From contig OY755239.1 of NCBI GenBank assembly GCA_963576725.1, positions 54,626,140 through 54,690,139 of the forward strand: a stretch of DNA of 64,000 nt, in the 5' to 3' direction. This DNA is from Azorinus chamasolen (lineage: Eukaryota > Mollusca > Bivalvia > Cardiida > Solecurtidae). The translations under genes and the position numbers were made by a program. The notes under the pieces are model-generated. The model had not been told where the DNA came from. It worked only from the letters and a program-made list of their open reading frames with translations, and searched no databases. How positions within the stretch are numbered: position 1 is the first letter of the stretch; every line of letters begins with the position of its first letter. Positions 1 through 9,620 of the stretch are shown here, piece by piece.

Positions 1-174
1 AAATGGATTGTGAAATCAACCCAGGGGATGTACGAAAATGCAGGGAGCCATATCCGGGTTGGTGTAGGTCTCGGTGAAGTGTTCGAGGTGAAGGTTGATG
101 TCCACTAAGGCTCAGTGCTCAGTCCACTGCTCTTCATTATTGTGCTGGAGGCTTTGTTATAGCAAGCCGAACCT
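1..174 (+). pseudogene. LINE reverse-transcriptase fragment
   Basis: Frame 1 reads as the middle of a non-LTR retrotransposon reverse transcriptase. The key stretch is V-D-V-H-stop-G-S-V-L-S-P-L-L-F-I-I-V-L-E-A-L, the usual (G)VHQGSVLSPLLF block of RTE/Jockey-like invertebrate LINEs, with the Gln codon changed to TAA. The open frame runs in from the left edge and ends at a second stop near 165. It is a dead copy. The C-terminus of the same kind of LINE resumes at 1709, so the array at 196-1708 may separate two parts of one old copy. Family placement rests on recalled motif patterns, not on a search. Confidence 0.75.
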
Positions 175-195
175 CCAGCATTTGCAGTGCAATAA

Positions 196-1708
196 CAGAG
201 CCATAACTAGAGGTTTTTGTCAAAAAAACGGATGTCTCCCCTCTAATAAAAACAATATGTAAAGGGAAATCACTAAAAATGTTATGGTCTTGATGAATGA
301 TACTTCCCCTCATTATGCGTTTTCCACACTACATTTTTCAAGAAGAAAATGATAACAGCTAATAACTCCAAAAATACTGATACCAGATTTATGGCCCTTG
401 TGCATGACACTTACTTTCATCATGCTCTTTCCAAAAATAAAATGTCATTCCAATAGCATCAGTCGAATAGGAGTTATTGATCGGCCAAAAAATGTAACAA
501 AGGGCAATAACTCCAAAAGTATTGAAGCCAGAATTATGGCCCTTGTTCATGACACTTTCTCTCATCATGCTCTTTTCATATATGAAGTTTCAATACGATG
601 GCAAGAGCCATGTAGGAGTTATCGTCCGGACAAGAAAGAATTAAACAAATGTACAAGGGGCAATAACTCTAAATTTATTGAAGCTCGAGTTAAGGATCTT
701 ATGCATGACACTTTCTCTTATTATGATCGTTCCATGTATGAAGTTTCACTCCAATGGCATGTGTCACATAGGAGTAATCATCCGGACAAAAAATTGTGAT
801 TGTTTTTACAAAGGGCAATAACTCCAATATTAGTGAAGCCAGAGTTATGGACCTTGTGCATGACACTTCCTCTCGTTATGATCTTTCCATATATGAAGTT
901 TCAATCCAATGGCATGAGCCATATAGAAGTTATCGTCCGGACAAAAAAGTGTGATTTTTTTTACAAAGGGCAATAACTCCTATATTAGTGAAGCCAGAGT
1001 TATGTACCTTCTGCATGACACTTCCTCTTGTTATGATCTTTCCATATATGAAGTTTCAATCCAATGGCATCAGGCATATTGAAGTTATTGTCCGGACAAA
1101 AAATTATGATATTTTTTACAAAGGGCAATAACTCCAATATTAGTGAAGCCAGAGTTATGGACCTTGTGCATGACACTTCCTCTCATTATGCTCTTTCCAT
1201 ATATGAAGTTTCAATCCAACGGCATCAGGCATATTGAAGTTATTGTCCGGACAAAAAATTATGATATTTATTACAAAGGGCAATAACTCCAATATTAGTG
1301 AGGCCAGAGTTATGGACCTTGTGCATGACACTTCCTCTCGTCATGATCTTTCCATATATGAAGTTTCAATCCAATGGCATGAGCCATATAGGAGTTATCG
1401 TCCGGACAAAAAAGTGTGACTTTTTTTTACAAAGGGCAATAACTCCAATATTAGTGAAGCCAGAGTTATGGACCTTGTGCATGACACTTCCTCTCATTAT
1501 GCTCTTTCCATATATGAAGTTTCAATCAACTGGCATCAGGCATATTGAAGTTATCGTCCGGACAAAAAGTGTGACGGACAGACGGACGGACATGCTAACA
1601 AATGGGTAGTTGTGTGACTTTTTCCTTTGATCTTTCGGACAGACGGACAGACAGACAACTCTCACGAAAACAATATGTCTCCCCCATATAAATATGGGGG
1701 GAGACATA
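196..1708 (+). repeat. tandem-array element, about 155-bp units, 3' hairpin
   Basis: About eight head-to-tail copies of a 155-156 bp unit are present. The motif AAAGGGCAATAACTCC recurs near 497, 653, 808, 964, 1119, 1275 and 1431, with a decayed copy near 351. The array ends in a GACGGACGGACA-rich stretch and then in a perfect hairpin at 1675-1707 (ATGTCTCCCCC, short loop, GGGGGAGACAT). Open frames across it only reflect the periodicity. The core array plus GACGGACA tail plus 3' hairpin resembles bivalve pearl/Helentron-type non-autonomous elements; this class assignment is inference. Confidence 0.75.
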
Positions 1709-2077
1709 ATTAGAAGGATCAGCAACGTCAAGCCCGAGGATGTGGCAACAGTTAAGTCAAAAGAGCTGTTGACACGATTTGGTCCTGTGGACCTGAATCT
1801 CATCCTCAGAGAGAAAAGGCTTAGCTGGTTTGGACACATCGAGCACACTAGCTGTGCTGCCAAGACAGCTTTTAACATGCAGGTTGAAGGCACACATGAA
1901 CCTGGGCAGCCTGAGATGGCATGGAAGGCACTGACAGAGAAAGATCGCAGAGAATGGAAACTTGAGATCTGTCATGCATGCAGCCTGCCAGTTACCTGGA
2001 AAGGGGCTTACTGATGTGGATGATGTTCCTGCACCTGCATGTTAAACAAAACACCAATGATGATGATGATGAAACAA
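1709..2077 (+). pseudogene. LINE 3' end (reverse-transcriptase C-terminus)
   Basis: The frame starting near 1709 reads R-I-S-N-V-K-P-E-D-V-A-T-V, then L-R-E-K-R-L-S-W-F-G-H-I-E, then E-K-D-R-R-E-W-K-L. This is the typical tail of a molluscan RTE-like LINE polyprotein. The last part (A-A-C-Q-L-P-G-K-G-L-T-D-V-D-D, stop near 2044) is in another frame, so there is a deletion or frameshift near 1975. The element ends in an (ATG)n run at about 2057-2073, a usual 3' tail for this type. It cannot code for a functional protein. Confidence 0.75.
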
Positions 2078-2218
2078 AGCAGACCCTGAACAGACAACTC
2101 CTACAGGAGCTGATTTATCTGGGGCTTCTCCGTTTGGAAAGGTGTGAAAAAGCGTTCCTATATGAGAAAGGGTTGGGTTGACAAGGTAAAGTTCATGTGT
2201 TAATGTTGACTGGGTTAG

Positions 2219-2935
2219 TTGAACACTTTTCTTGGCAGTCGGGTAACATCAGATTGCAGTCTTGACAAAGAAATCTCCTGTCGACTGTCTAAAGCAAGTG
2301 CATCATTTGGTCGGCTTTGGACCAAGGTCTGGGGAGAGAGAGGTCTTAAGATGACTACCAAGATAGCTGTGTACTGGGCTGTTGTTTTGACATCACTCCT
2401 GTACGGTTGCGAGTCTTTGACACCCTACTGATGCCACATCATCGCTGCTTATGTAAGATCATGGGCATTCAATTGCAGAAAAATGTCACAAATGCTAACA
2501 TTTTAGACAGTGCTTAACTCCAAGGTATAGAAGCTTTGCTAATCTGAAGGCAAGGCTCCGATGGACAGGCCAAGTCATGCGAATGACGGACGACCACATC
2601 CCAAAACAGGTGTTCCTGTCTGAACTAGCGATTGGCACATATGCACTTGGAGCTCCAATGCAGCAGTACAAAGATGCTGTGAAATCCTCCCTCAAGGCAT
2701 GTAATATCAAGGTGGAGGGTTGGGAGTCCCTTGCGATGAACAGACATGCATTGAGAATGGCAGTCAACAAAGGAGTCTCTACCTTCGAGTCCAGTCGACT
2801 GTCAAACCTCGAAACCAAGTGCCAGTCCAGGAAGGAAAGGATGCAAAATGTGGCACTCTGCATTATTTGCCTGAAATGTGGAAAGCTGTGTGCATCCGAC
2901 TTCGGACTAAAAAGTCACCTTAGGTGACACTGATG
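2219..2935 (+). pseudogene. second LINE 3' fragment with C-terminal zinc-finger remnant
   Basis: The segment 2219-2431 reads F-L-G-S-R-V-T-S-D-C-S-L-D-K-E-I-S and then V-V-L-T-S-L-L-Y-G-C-E-S-L-T, a common reverse-transcriptase C-terminal block. After stops and frame changes near 2431-2576, the frame 2577-2925 continues with R-M-T-D-D-H-I-P-K-Q-V-F-L-S-E-L. It ends in C-x2-C-x12-H-x3-R, a C2H2-like finger whose last His is replaced. It differs from the 1709-2077 fragment, so it is a separate insertion or subfamily. Several stops and frameshifts make it a fossil. Confidence 0.75.
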
Positions 2936-3057
2936 GTATTGTCGCTGGCGACAATAATCCAAGAAATAGAGAATAAGATTTATGTAAGACTTCATTCTGT
3001 ATGAACATTAATTATACAAAATAAGTCAATACATGACTGTGCCAAATTCTGTACTCT

Positions 3058-3165
3058 GTTAAGCAAACAGAGCAGACCCTGATCAGACGGCTCCTATAGG
3101 AGCAGTCTGATCTGGGTCTACTCTGTTTGCAAAGATGTCAAAAGGCATCTCTATGAATTAAAGGG
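3058..3165. repeat. palindromic core of a TTAA MITE
   Basis: A 70-bp near-perfect palindrome runs from GCAAACAGAGCAGACC to its complement, with GGCTCCTATAGGAGC at the centre. It is followed by AAAGGGTTAA, the right end of the MITE family described at 6704. The left end is not recognisable. Confidence 0.65.
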
Positions 3166-3508
3166 TTAAAGAAGACGACAGAGATTGTTGCATGGTTGGA
3201 CAGACAAAACATCATTACACTAAACATTCTAAATGTGTTTTAACAGTTGACTTGTCAGCATTTCTTTCTTTATCTGTTACATCCTGACAAACATCCTTTG
3301 CGTAGCAGCTAGATCAACAGTATACTATAACTGCATATCTTTAATTACTCTAAGGCTAATCATGTTTATGCCTATTACGGTGTGTCAGAGTTTTCAATGC
3401 CATCAATGAGTATCTGCCTATAATATGTCATACAGTCTAGACTGATGATGTTATGCCTAAACGAATTATGCAACAGAGTGTTGAAACTAGAAAGTACAAA
3501 TCCCATAG
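3166..3508. other. AT-rich spacer, nothing recognised
   Basis: No convincing open frame, hairpin or tandem repeat is visible here. It separates two MITE copies. Confidence 0.5.
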
Positions 3509-3761
3509 CCCTTTCCTTTATATAAACGAATTTTCACTCATTTGCAAACAGTGTAGACCCAGACCAGATGGCTCCTAAACGAGCCATTTAATCAGGGTCT
3601 GCTCTGTTTGCTAATGGAAATTGATAGATCTGTTTCTTTAGTTTCTAAAATGATATTTATTATGTTCCACCTTCCATATTTCATTGTCACTATTTTGTCC
3701 ATGAATATTCAGTAGGTATTGAAATTTAGAATGAATATTTATAAAACAACTAGGGAAAGGG
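3509..3761. mobile_element. TTAA-type MITE, family A
   Basis: It starts CCCTTTCC after ATAG and ends GGAAAGGG before TTAA. The core palindrome at 3544-3613 carries GGCTCCTAAACGAGCC at its apex. The arm with CCTTCCATATTTCATTGT and GAATATTCAGTAGGTATTG is shared with the copies at 18397 and 28544-28649. No coding capacity. Confidence 0.7.
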
Positions 3762-3799
3762 TTAACCCTTCACCAGAGCAACAGATAAAGGCGCATTAC

Positions 3800-4140
3800 T
3801 AAAATACTAAAATATTTCTTTCTACACCAAACCCGTGTTTAGTATGTATGGCAAGTATCAATTCAATAAGTTTCAAATTAAAAGTTGAGTTCGCAACACC
3901 AACTACCCATGTTTCATGCCAAAATGACAAAAAAACATTCAATGTCAAGCTGTAAAAACATAAAAATTGTGTCTTGCACATAATATACCAATCATGGTTA
4001 TTATGTATACCAAATATAAATTCAATAACTTTAAAACTGAAAGGAGGAGCTCACGACACCAACTCCCCATGTTTCATGCAAAAAATATTCAAAGTTCATG
4101 GGGAGATAATACTGAAATTGCCAGCTTTAAACACATGAAA
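3800..4140 (+). repeat. two degenerate units of a dispersed array
   Basis: Two imperfect units of about 175 bp contain GTGTCTTGCACA, the motif for static tissue names aside, and CACCAACTxCCCATGTTTCATGC. The same unit begins the long array at 38395-40110, so this is a short or decayed copy of that element. Confidence 0.6.
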
Positions 4141-4735
4141 ATTGCATTGTATTGCCATACACCACAGTATCGTCATACACCATTGTATTGCCATACATCA
4201 CAGTATTGCCATACACCATTGTATTAACATACACCAGTGTTGACATACACCATTGTATTGTCATACATTACAGTATTGCCATACACCATTGTATTGCCAT
4301 ACATCAGTGTTGCAATGTACCATTGTATTGCTATACACCATTGTAATGCCATACATCACAGAATGGCCATACACCATTGTATTGCCATACATCACAGTAT
4401 TGCCAGTCACAGTATACCATTGTATTGCCATACATCATAGTATTGCAATGTACCATATTGTATTGCCATACATCACAGTAATGCCATACACCAGTGTATT
4501 GCCATACATCATAGTTTGGCAATGTACCATTGTATTGCCATACATCATAGTATTGCAATGTACCATTGTATTGCCATACACCATTATATTGCCATATATC
4601 ATAGTATTGCCATACACCACAGTATTGCCATACACCACAGTATTGCCATACACCATTGTATTGCCATACATCATAGTGTTGCAATGTACCATTGTATTGC
4701 TATTATACACCACAGTGTTGAGATACACCATTTTA
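4140..4735 (+). repeat. minisatellite, 18-19 bp unit
   Basis: About thirty copies of an 18-19 bp unit such as GTATTGCCATACACCATT are present, with CATCACA and CATCATA variants and a GCAATGTACC variant. Open frames on both strands across the block are products of the periodicity. Confidence 0.9.
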
Positions 4736-4739
4736 TTTT

Positions 4740-5260
4740 TTGCTATGCCCAACAGTAATGGTTTGCCTCACATCCTTTCAATGCTGAAATTTTAAATGGA
4801 CCATTCCAAAATACACACAGGTCAAACTTGCCATGAATATTCAGGGATTTTTAAAAAGAAAAACATAAGATGACAATGGTGGTGCTCTGGTCTAGAGGTA
4901 ATGTGCTTGACTACCAATCCGGAGGTCCGGTGTTCAAATCCCGGTCCCTCCGGGAAATTTCAGAGACGCTTTTCAGTGTCTCCCACCTGCACGAGGTTGC
5001 CTCCTCTCCACCTAGGGGTTAAAATGGGTACCTGTGAGGGTCACTAGCTGCTGCATGATTGCGCCATATGTTAGCAGTGCTCAATATTGTAGGCGAATGA
5101 CTCAATGACCAGGGGAGTAAATGTACAGTCAGCTGAGCAGTCATTCAGACTGAAAGTAGACTATAACTAGGTACTTTAACTCTTTTGTTTTTTCTTTTAC
5201 AAGCAGTGCAGACCCTATAGAGATGGCTCCTCTAGGTGTTGTTAAGGAGAGGTTAAAACT
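4740..5260. mobile_element. TTAA-type MITE, family F, split by a SINE
   Basis: The left half at 4755-4877 (AATGCTGAAATTTTAAATGGACCATTCC and following bases) and the right half at 5186-5240 (ACAAGCAGTGCAGACC and GGCTCCTCTAGG) match the two sides of the F copies at 24738 and 63506. The SINE at 4878-5185 sits between them. Ends are decayed. Confidence 0.55.
4878..5185 (+). mobile_element. tRNA-derived SINE
   Basis: The head is tRNA-like. An A box (TGGTCTAGAGGTAATG) lies near 4887 and a B box (GTGTTCAAATCCC) near 4931. The body contains a conserved block (GCGCCATATGTTAGCAGTGC, then GAATGACTCAATGACCAGGG) that is also found in the minus-strand copies at 55574 and 56165 and in the fragment at 35570. 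Pol III promoters of this type drive SINE transcription. I cannot name the SINE superfamily with confidence. Confidence 0.8.
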
Positions 5261-5402
5261 TGAACACACCCTCCCCACTTGCAATTTTGTTTTATTTATT
5301 TATTTATTTTGTAAGAGGGCACTTATTTGCATAGAACATTGTTTGTAACAATACAGAATTATAGTACTTGAACCCTTTCCCTGTTCCATATTCATGCATG
5401 AA

Positions 5403-6457
5403 CAGGGTTACAGATAAGGTTTTGTGTTAATTGGGTATTTACTCCTAATACTTTTTCAAGGAATTGGGTAATCAGAGTTTCAATTGAGTATCAAGAAAAT
5501 TGTTACTCCATCAATTTGAAATGAATTGCTTTTTTACTCCAACAGGTTTAGATTCAATATATTTTATATGTTATAAACCTATAGCTAAAACTGAGATTAG
5601 TGTATTTCACAGAAAGACCATTTTAAGTCTGTAATTCTAAAACTGAGATTGGTGTATTTCACAGAAAGACCATTTTCAGTCTGTAATTCTAAAACTGAGA
5701 TTGGTGTATTTCACAGATTTAAGACCATTTTTAGTCTGTAATTCTAAGTCCATTTACTGATGTAGCCCTTCATTTTCAACACCTCATTTTTTGTGCAGGA
5801 GTAATGTGTCTTGTATGAGTCAAGCCAGAGATACTTTGAAACATATTTCTTGACAGTTTTTTGCCGACTTTAGTTGCACCTAATCTCTACTAGTGGCTTA
5901 CAGATTTGTGACAAAAGATTGACGATTATACCACTGACAACCTCTTTTGAGGTGTTACATACCTTGTTCACAAGCTAACCAATGATGCATTTTACAAATT
6001 ATTTTTGGTTTGCCAAGGGAAGAACTAATATAATTAAAGAAAGTGTTTTTCCGTTCTCTTTTTCCGTCCTCGTGATGCCATGTTTACGCATATAGCAGAC
6101 GCCAGACGATTTGACTGGTTTACTATTTGAAACATTAACCTAAAGAAAAGGACACTGCATAACATCCTATATGATATACCGAGATTTATAACGGGACCCG
6201 TAAAATAAGCTGTATTTACGAAATGAATAACCAGTCTAACCGGTGATGCAGTAAAACAAGTACGGTGTCACAGCAAACAATAGTTATTTATGCCTAAGAA
6301 ATGTCCGAGTATCGCATACTAATACGCCTCTGCTTGAATGCTTTTGCGTAAACCACTTTTATAATTGATTTTCAGTACGCATGAATTTCAAACTAATTGC
6401 TTTCCAATTGAATTTAATTGCGTATTTACGCAGATACGCACCTTATCTGTAACCTTG
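5403..6457. mobile_element. non-autonomous hAT-like transposon
   Basis: The termini are inverted repeats of 17 bp: left CAGGGTTACAGATAAGG, right (reverse complement) CAAGGTTACAGATAAGG. The pentamer ATGAA flanks both sides (5398-5402 and 6458-6462), and joining the flanks gives an uninterrupted MITE arm. A terminus beginning CAGGG fits hAT elements, although a 5-bp duplication is less usual than 8 bp. No transposase frame is inside. It contains three 53-bp direct repeats at 5585-5747. Confidence 0.6.
5585..5747 (+). repeat. 53-bp tandem repeat, three copies
   Basis: The unit starts CTAAAACTGAGATT and ends GTCTGTAATT; copies start near 5585, 5638 and 5689. It lies inside the hAT-like element. 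Confidence 0.85.
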
Positions 6458-6703
6458 ATGAATAATGACATCAAGAATATTTATTAGCTGAATTTTTATA
6501 AAGTAAAGTATTCAATGGAATGTTTAGCATTGACAAAAATGCTATAGGAACCATCTGATCTGGGTCTACTCTATTTGCAAATGTGTGAAACATGTCTATA
6601 TGAAGGAAAGGTTTATCCCACTATCTATGACCTGACTGGCATTTGTAAAACATTTAGGATCCAGATGAGACATCTAGTAACTCAGCATCTAATCACAAAT
6701 TAA

Positions 6704-6943
6704 CCCTTTCCCTGTTCTCTGTTAATGTTACAAATTTCAATACCTATTGAATATTTATTAACAAAATAGTTATAATGAAATATAGAAGGTGGAATATTGT
6801 TGCCATTTTAGAAACTAAAGAAACAGATCTAATTCTATTAGCAAACAGAGCAGACCCTGATCAGACGGCTCCTCTAGGAGCCGTCTGATCTGGGTCTACT
6901 CTGTTTGCAAATGTGTGAAAACACGTTTATATGAGGGAAAGGG
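6704..6943. mobile_element. TTAA-type MITE, family A (clean copy)
   Basis: TTAA lies at 6700-6703 and 6944-6947. The ends are CCCTTTCCCTG and GAGGGAAAGGG. The palindrome at 6838-6911 is nearly perfect, with apex GGCTCCTCTAGGAGCC. TTAA duplication with CCC/GGG ends is the hallmark of piggyBac-superfamily elements. This 240-bp copy is a good reference for family A. Confidence 0.85.
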
Positions 6944-7058
6944 TTAAGCTGTTTGACAATCAGTGAATAGTTTCTCAATTACTTGATTGAACTGGAATAA
7001 GTCAGAATTGCACCATATCCAAATTTGAGAAGACATAATTTTATTCTCAGCAGGTTAA

Positions 7059-7264
7059 CCTCATATTGACGCATTTTGAGGCCTCTGTAAAAGCCACTTT
7101 TTGAAACCACTGTGATAAATAGAGCATTTGCTCCTAATGCAGCACAATGGTTTCAAAACTAAAAAGTTCTAAAATTTTCCTTTTCTCTAATAAATGTTCC
7201 TTTTCAGTAGATTTAAAAATTATTACAAGAGGTTGGATCTAAAAATAGCCTATGAGGGAATGGG
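7059..7264. mobile_element. TTAA-type MITE, family C
   Basis: TTAA lies at 7055-7058 and 7265-7268. The arms carry GACGCATTTTGAGGCC and CACTGTGATAAATAGAGC. The core (TTTGCTCCTAATGCAGC) is a damaged version of the palindrome at 8700-8765. Confidence 0.7.
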
Positions 7265-7499
7265 TTAAAGGCTATTTATGCCTCATAGCATTGCCAACGA
7301 AGTCCTAGCTGCAGTACTGCTACGTCTCACTATATTGTCAGTTTTATTACTCCTATTTTCACTAGCAAACAGCTGGGATCCAGATGAAATTCAGAGTAAT
7401 TCTGCATCTGATCCAGACTCAAGCTGTTTGGCACTTAATTGGTCAATAGTTTCTCAAAAGTTTTATCAAATCAGAAGACAGTGACAAGTTTGGCAAATC

Positions 7500-7875
7500 A
7501 GAGATTATTTTTACTGCATGAGAAAAGTTCTATACTTATGCCAAATTTCAATAGCTACTGAAAATTCATGGACAAAATAGTTACATGTATAATGAAATAT
7601 TGAAGGTGGAACATTGTAGCCATTTTGGAAAGTAAAGAAACAGATCTTTCAAATTCCATTAGCAAACTGTTAACAGAGCAGAACCTGATCTGAAAGACAG
7701 CTCCTATAGGAGCCGTCTGATCTGGATCTTCTCTGTTTGTAAATACGTGAAAACTCGTTTATATGAAGGACAGGGTTAACTCTTTCCCACATATAAACGC
7801 ATTTCAAACAGAGCAGATTCAGATCAGGCGGCTCCTGTCACAGGAGCCATCTGATCAGGGTCTGCTTTGTTGATG
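7500..7875. mobile_element. family A MITE and adjoining palindrome fragment
   Basis: A degenerate family A copy ends in ACAGGG at 7775, before TTAA (7776-7779). Its core is at 7671-7740. Directly after the TTAA another element begins (CTCTTTCCCACATATAAACG) with its own palindrome at 7803-7870; its right end is lost. Confidence 0.6.
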
Positions 7876-7924
7876 AAATAATAACAGGGTCCATTGCTTA
7901 TAAAACTTTTAGTTGGATCTTTGG

Positions 7925-7984
7925 CTCAAATCTGACCAATCAAAAGCTTGAGAACTCAAATCTGACCAATCAAAAGCTTGAGAA
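7925..7984 (+). repeat. 30-bp tandem duplication
   Basis: CTCAAATCTGACCAATCAAA plus ten more bases occurs twice head to tail without a mismatch. It is a recent local duplication. Confidence 0.9.
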
Positions 7985-8596
7985 CAAACTCAGACTCAAC
8001 TAAAAAGCTTTACTCTACAGTTTCCACCAATACCAAACAATAATTTATACAATTAATAATTAATTTGGCATTATAAAAATTCAGCTAGTAAATATTCATG
8101 ATGTCATTATTTCTAACATGGGTAAATAAGATGCAGGTATTCTTTTTTCTTCGACTGATAGATGGCTGACAGGGAATGCAGTGATACTTTTACATCTTGG
8201 TAGATTACAGTTCAATGCATATTTATGAAGAAAGAGAATGCGATGTTTTACATAAGACTGTTGTAACAAAGCTATAAATCAATGCTACCATGATAGAAAT
8301 TATTCAAAATGTCTTCATATGCAGAGACTGGTAACCACATTTGAAACCTACTTCTCATTCTTTCTCAATTTTCATTTCTTTCATAGGCAATATTTCATAT
8401 TTTGATTGATCATTCGACAAATTACATGCCAGGAATATTTAATCATAATAATGGTGATTTATTTCATAAATGCATAAGCACTTGAAGTGAACATCTAAGT
8501 AGACAAGTGCACTGATCATGATAACATGATGAAAGAAAATCATGTATATTTCATATAGAAACTGTCATACCATAATTATAACACTGTGTGACAATA
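7985..8596. other. AT-rich spacer, nothing recognised
   Basis: No supported frame, repeat array or element terminus is visible. Confidence 0.5.
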
Positions 8597-8801
8597 CCCT
8601 CATAAGCTATTTTAAGATCCAAGCTCTTTGAATAAATCTGATGAAAAGGAGTATTTACTAGAAAAAAGGAATTTTTAGAATAGTGTAGTTTTGAAACCAC
8701 TGTAATAAATAGAGCATTTGCTCCTATGGAGCAAATGCTCTATTTATTACAATGGTTTCTAAAAGTGACTTTTACAGAGGCGTCAATATCAGGGAATTGG
8801 G
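8597..8801. mobile_element. TTAA-type MITE, family C, intact palindrome
   Basis: CCCTCATAAGC begins it and GGGAATTGGG ends it; the flanking TTAA has decayed. The core at 8690-8765 is a near-perfect palindrome (TAAATAGAGCATTTGCTCC and its complement) centred on GCTCCTATGGAGC. Confidence 0.65.
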
Positions 8802-8825
8802 ATACCATGTTATTTTTGTAGGCAC

Positions 8826-9029
8826 AAACTTCTTTAGGACTTATCTTTAACAGGCATGCTCTGTCATTTGCAAATGGTGTAGATATAGATCAGAGGGCTC
8901 CTAGAGGACCGGCCTCTGATCAAGGTCTGCACTAATTGTCATTCAAAATCTTCTAGCCATGAACTATTTTGTCTATGAATATTCAGTAGGTATTGAAATT
9001 TGTAATAAATATAGAACAGGGAAAGGGAT
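8826..9029. mobile_element. family A MITE, partial
   Basis: The palindrome arms at 8868-8940 and the arm with GAATATTCAGTAGGTATTG lead to ACAGGGAAAGGG, then ATAA. The left end is not clear. Confidence 0.55.
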
Positions 9030-9131
9030 AAGTTTAAAAGACACATATTGTTTACTGATAAAGCTGTCGCTTTAGAGAGAACTTATTGTTATTAAATTTT
9101 GGCACAACTTGATTACTTTATGTTAGAACTA

Positions 9132-9157
9132 CAGTCGAACTTCGGAACCTCGAACAC
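9132..9157 (+). repeat. left TIR of the Tigger element
   Basis: It begins CAGTCGAACTTCG directly after the target TA and matches the right end in inverse orientation at 24 of 26 positions. Confidence 0.9.
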
Positions 9158-9576
9158 TGAAAGCTGGAACACAGTCGATTTCTCGAACTCGTTCCTTGGT
9201 CCCGTTCTATTCTCTATATAATCCTTATTGTTCTACCTCTGTTTTCTCGAACACGGAAAGCTGGAATTCTCGAACTGATGTGCGGTCCCCGTGAAGCAGT
9301 TTGTTCTATATTTCACACCTTATGTTCGAACTGTCAACACGGTCAGTCGGCATGGCTTCATGTTATAATTACACCGGCGGCGCGCGGTATTTTCACACCT
9401 CGTCAGATTAGCACTGGTGTTACCTGTCTATTACCAATTAAAGCGTGCGTGTTTGCTTAAATAATTTGATACGTGTTCACCCTGATTGCTGTTTGGTCAA
9501 AGCTAATTAAAATAAGAGCCAAACAAAAATTCATTAAATTAATAACTGAGCAGATCGTGTCAATTTTCAAATTTTG

Positions 9577-9584
9577 TATAAATA
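9577..9584 (+). promoter_or_regulatory. TATA box of the transposase gene
   Basis: TATAAATA lies 36 bases before the transposase ATG. If start is 25-30 bases downstream, the leader is only about ten bases. Inferred from position only. Confidence 0.5.
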
Positions 9585-9620
9585 CACGGCTAGTTTGATT
9601 CATCCTCATTCTGATTCACA

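Larger units (their letters stand above)
5373..6611. mobile_element. TTAA-type MITE split by a hAT-like element
   Basis: The left end CCCTTTCCCTG follows TGAA. After the insertion at 5403-6457 the MITE resumes with ATGAATAATGACATC and runs to GGAAAGG followed by TTTA. Removing the insertion rebuilds the arm seen in the copy at 32834. Confidence 0.6.

Noticed and set aside
398..1609. Open frames of 61-133 codons across the first array
   Set aside because: They follow the 155-bp period and translate to repeats of the same peptide in several frames; array DNA, not genes.
4152..4795. Open frames of up to 180 codons on both strands of the CATACACCATTGTATTGC block
   Set aside because: An 18-bp unit without stops opens several frames at once; no gene.
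4885..4955. tRNA gene
   Set aside because: A and B boxes exist but the cloverleaf is imperfect and the sequence runs on into a SINE body found in three other places.
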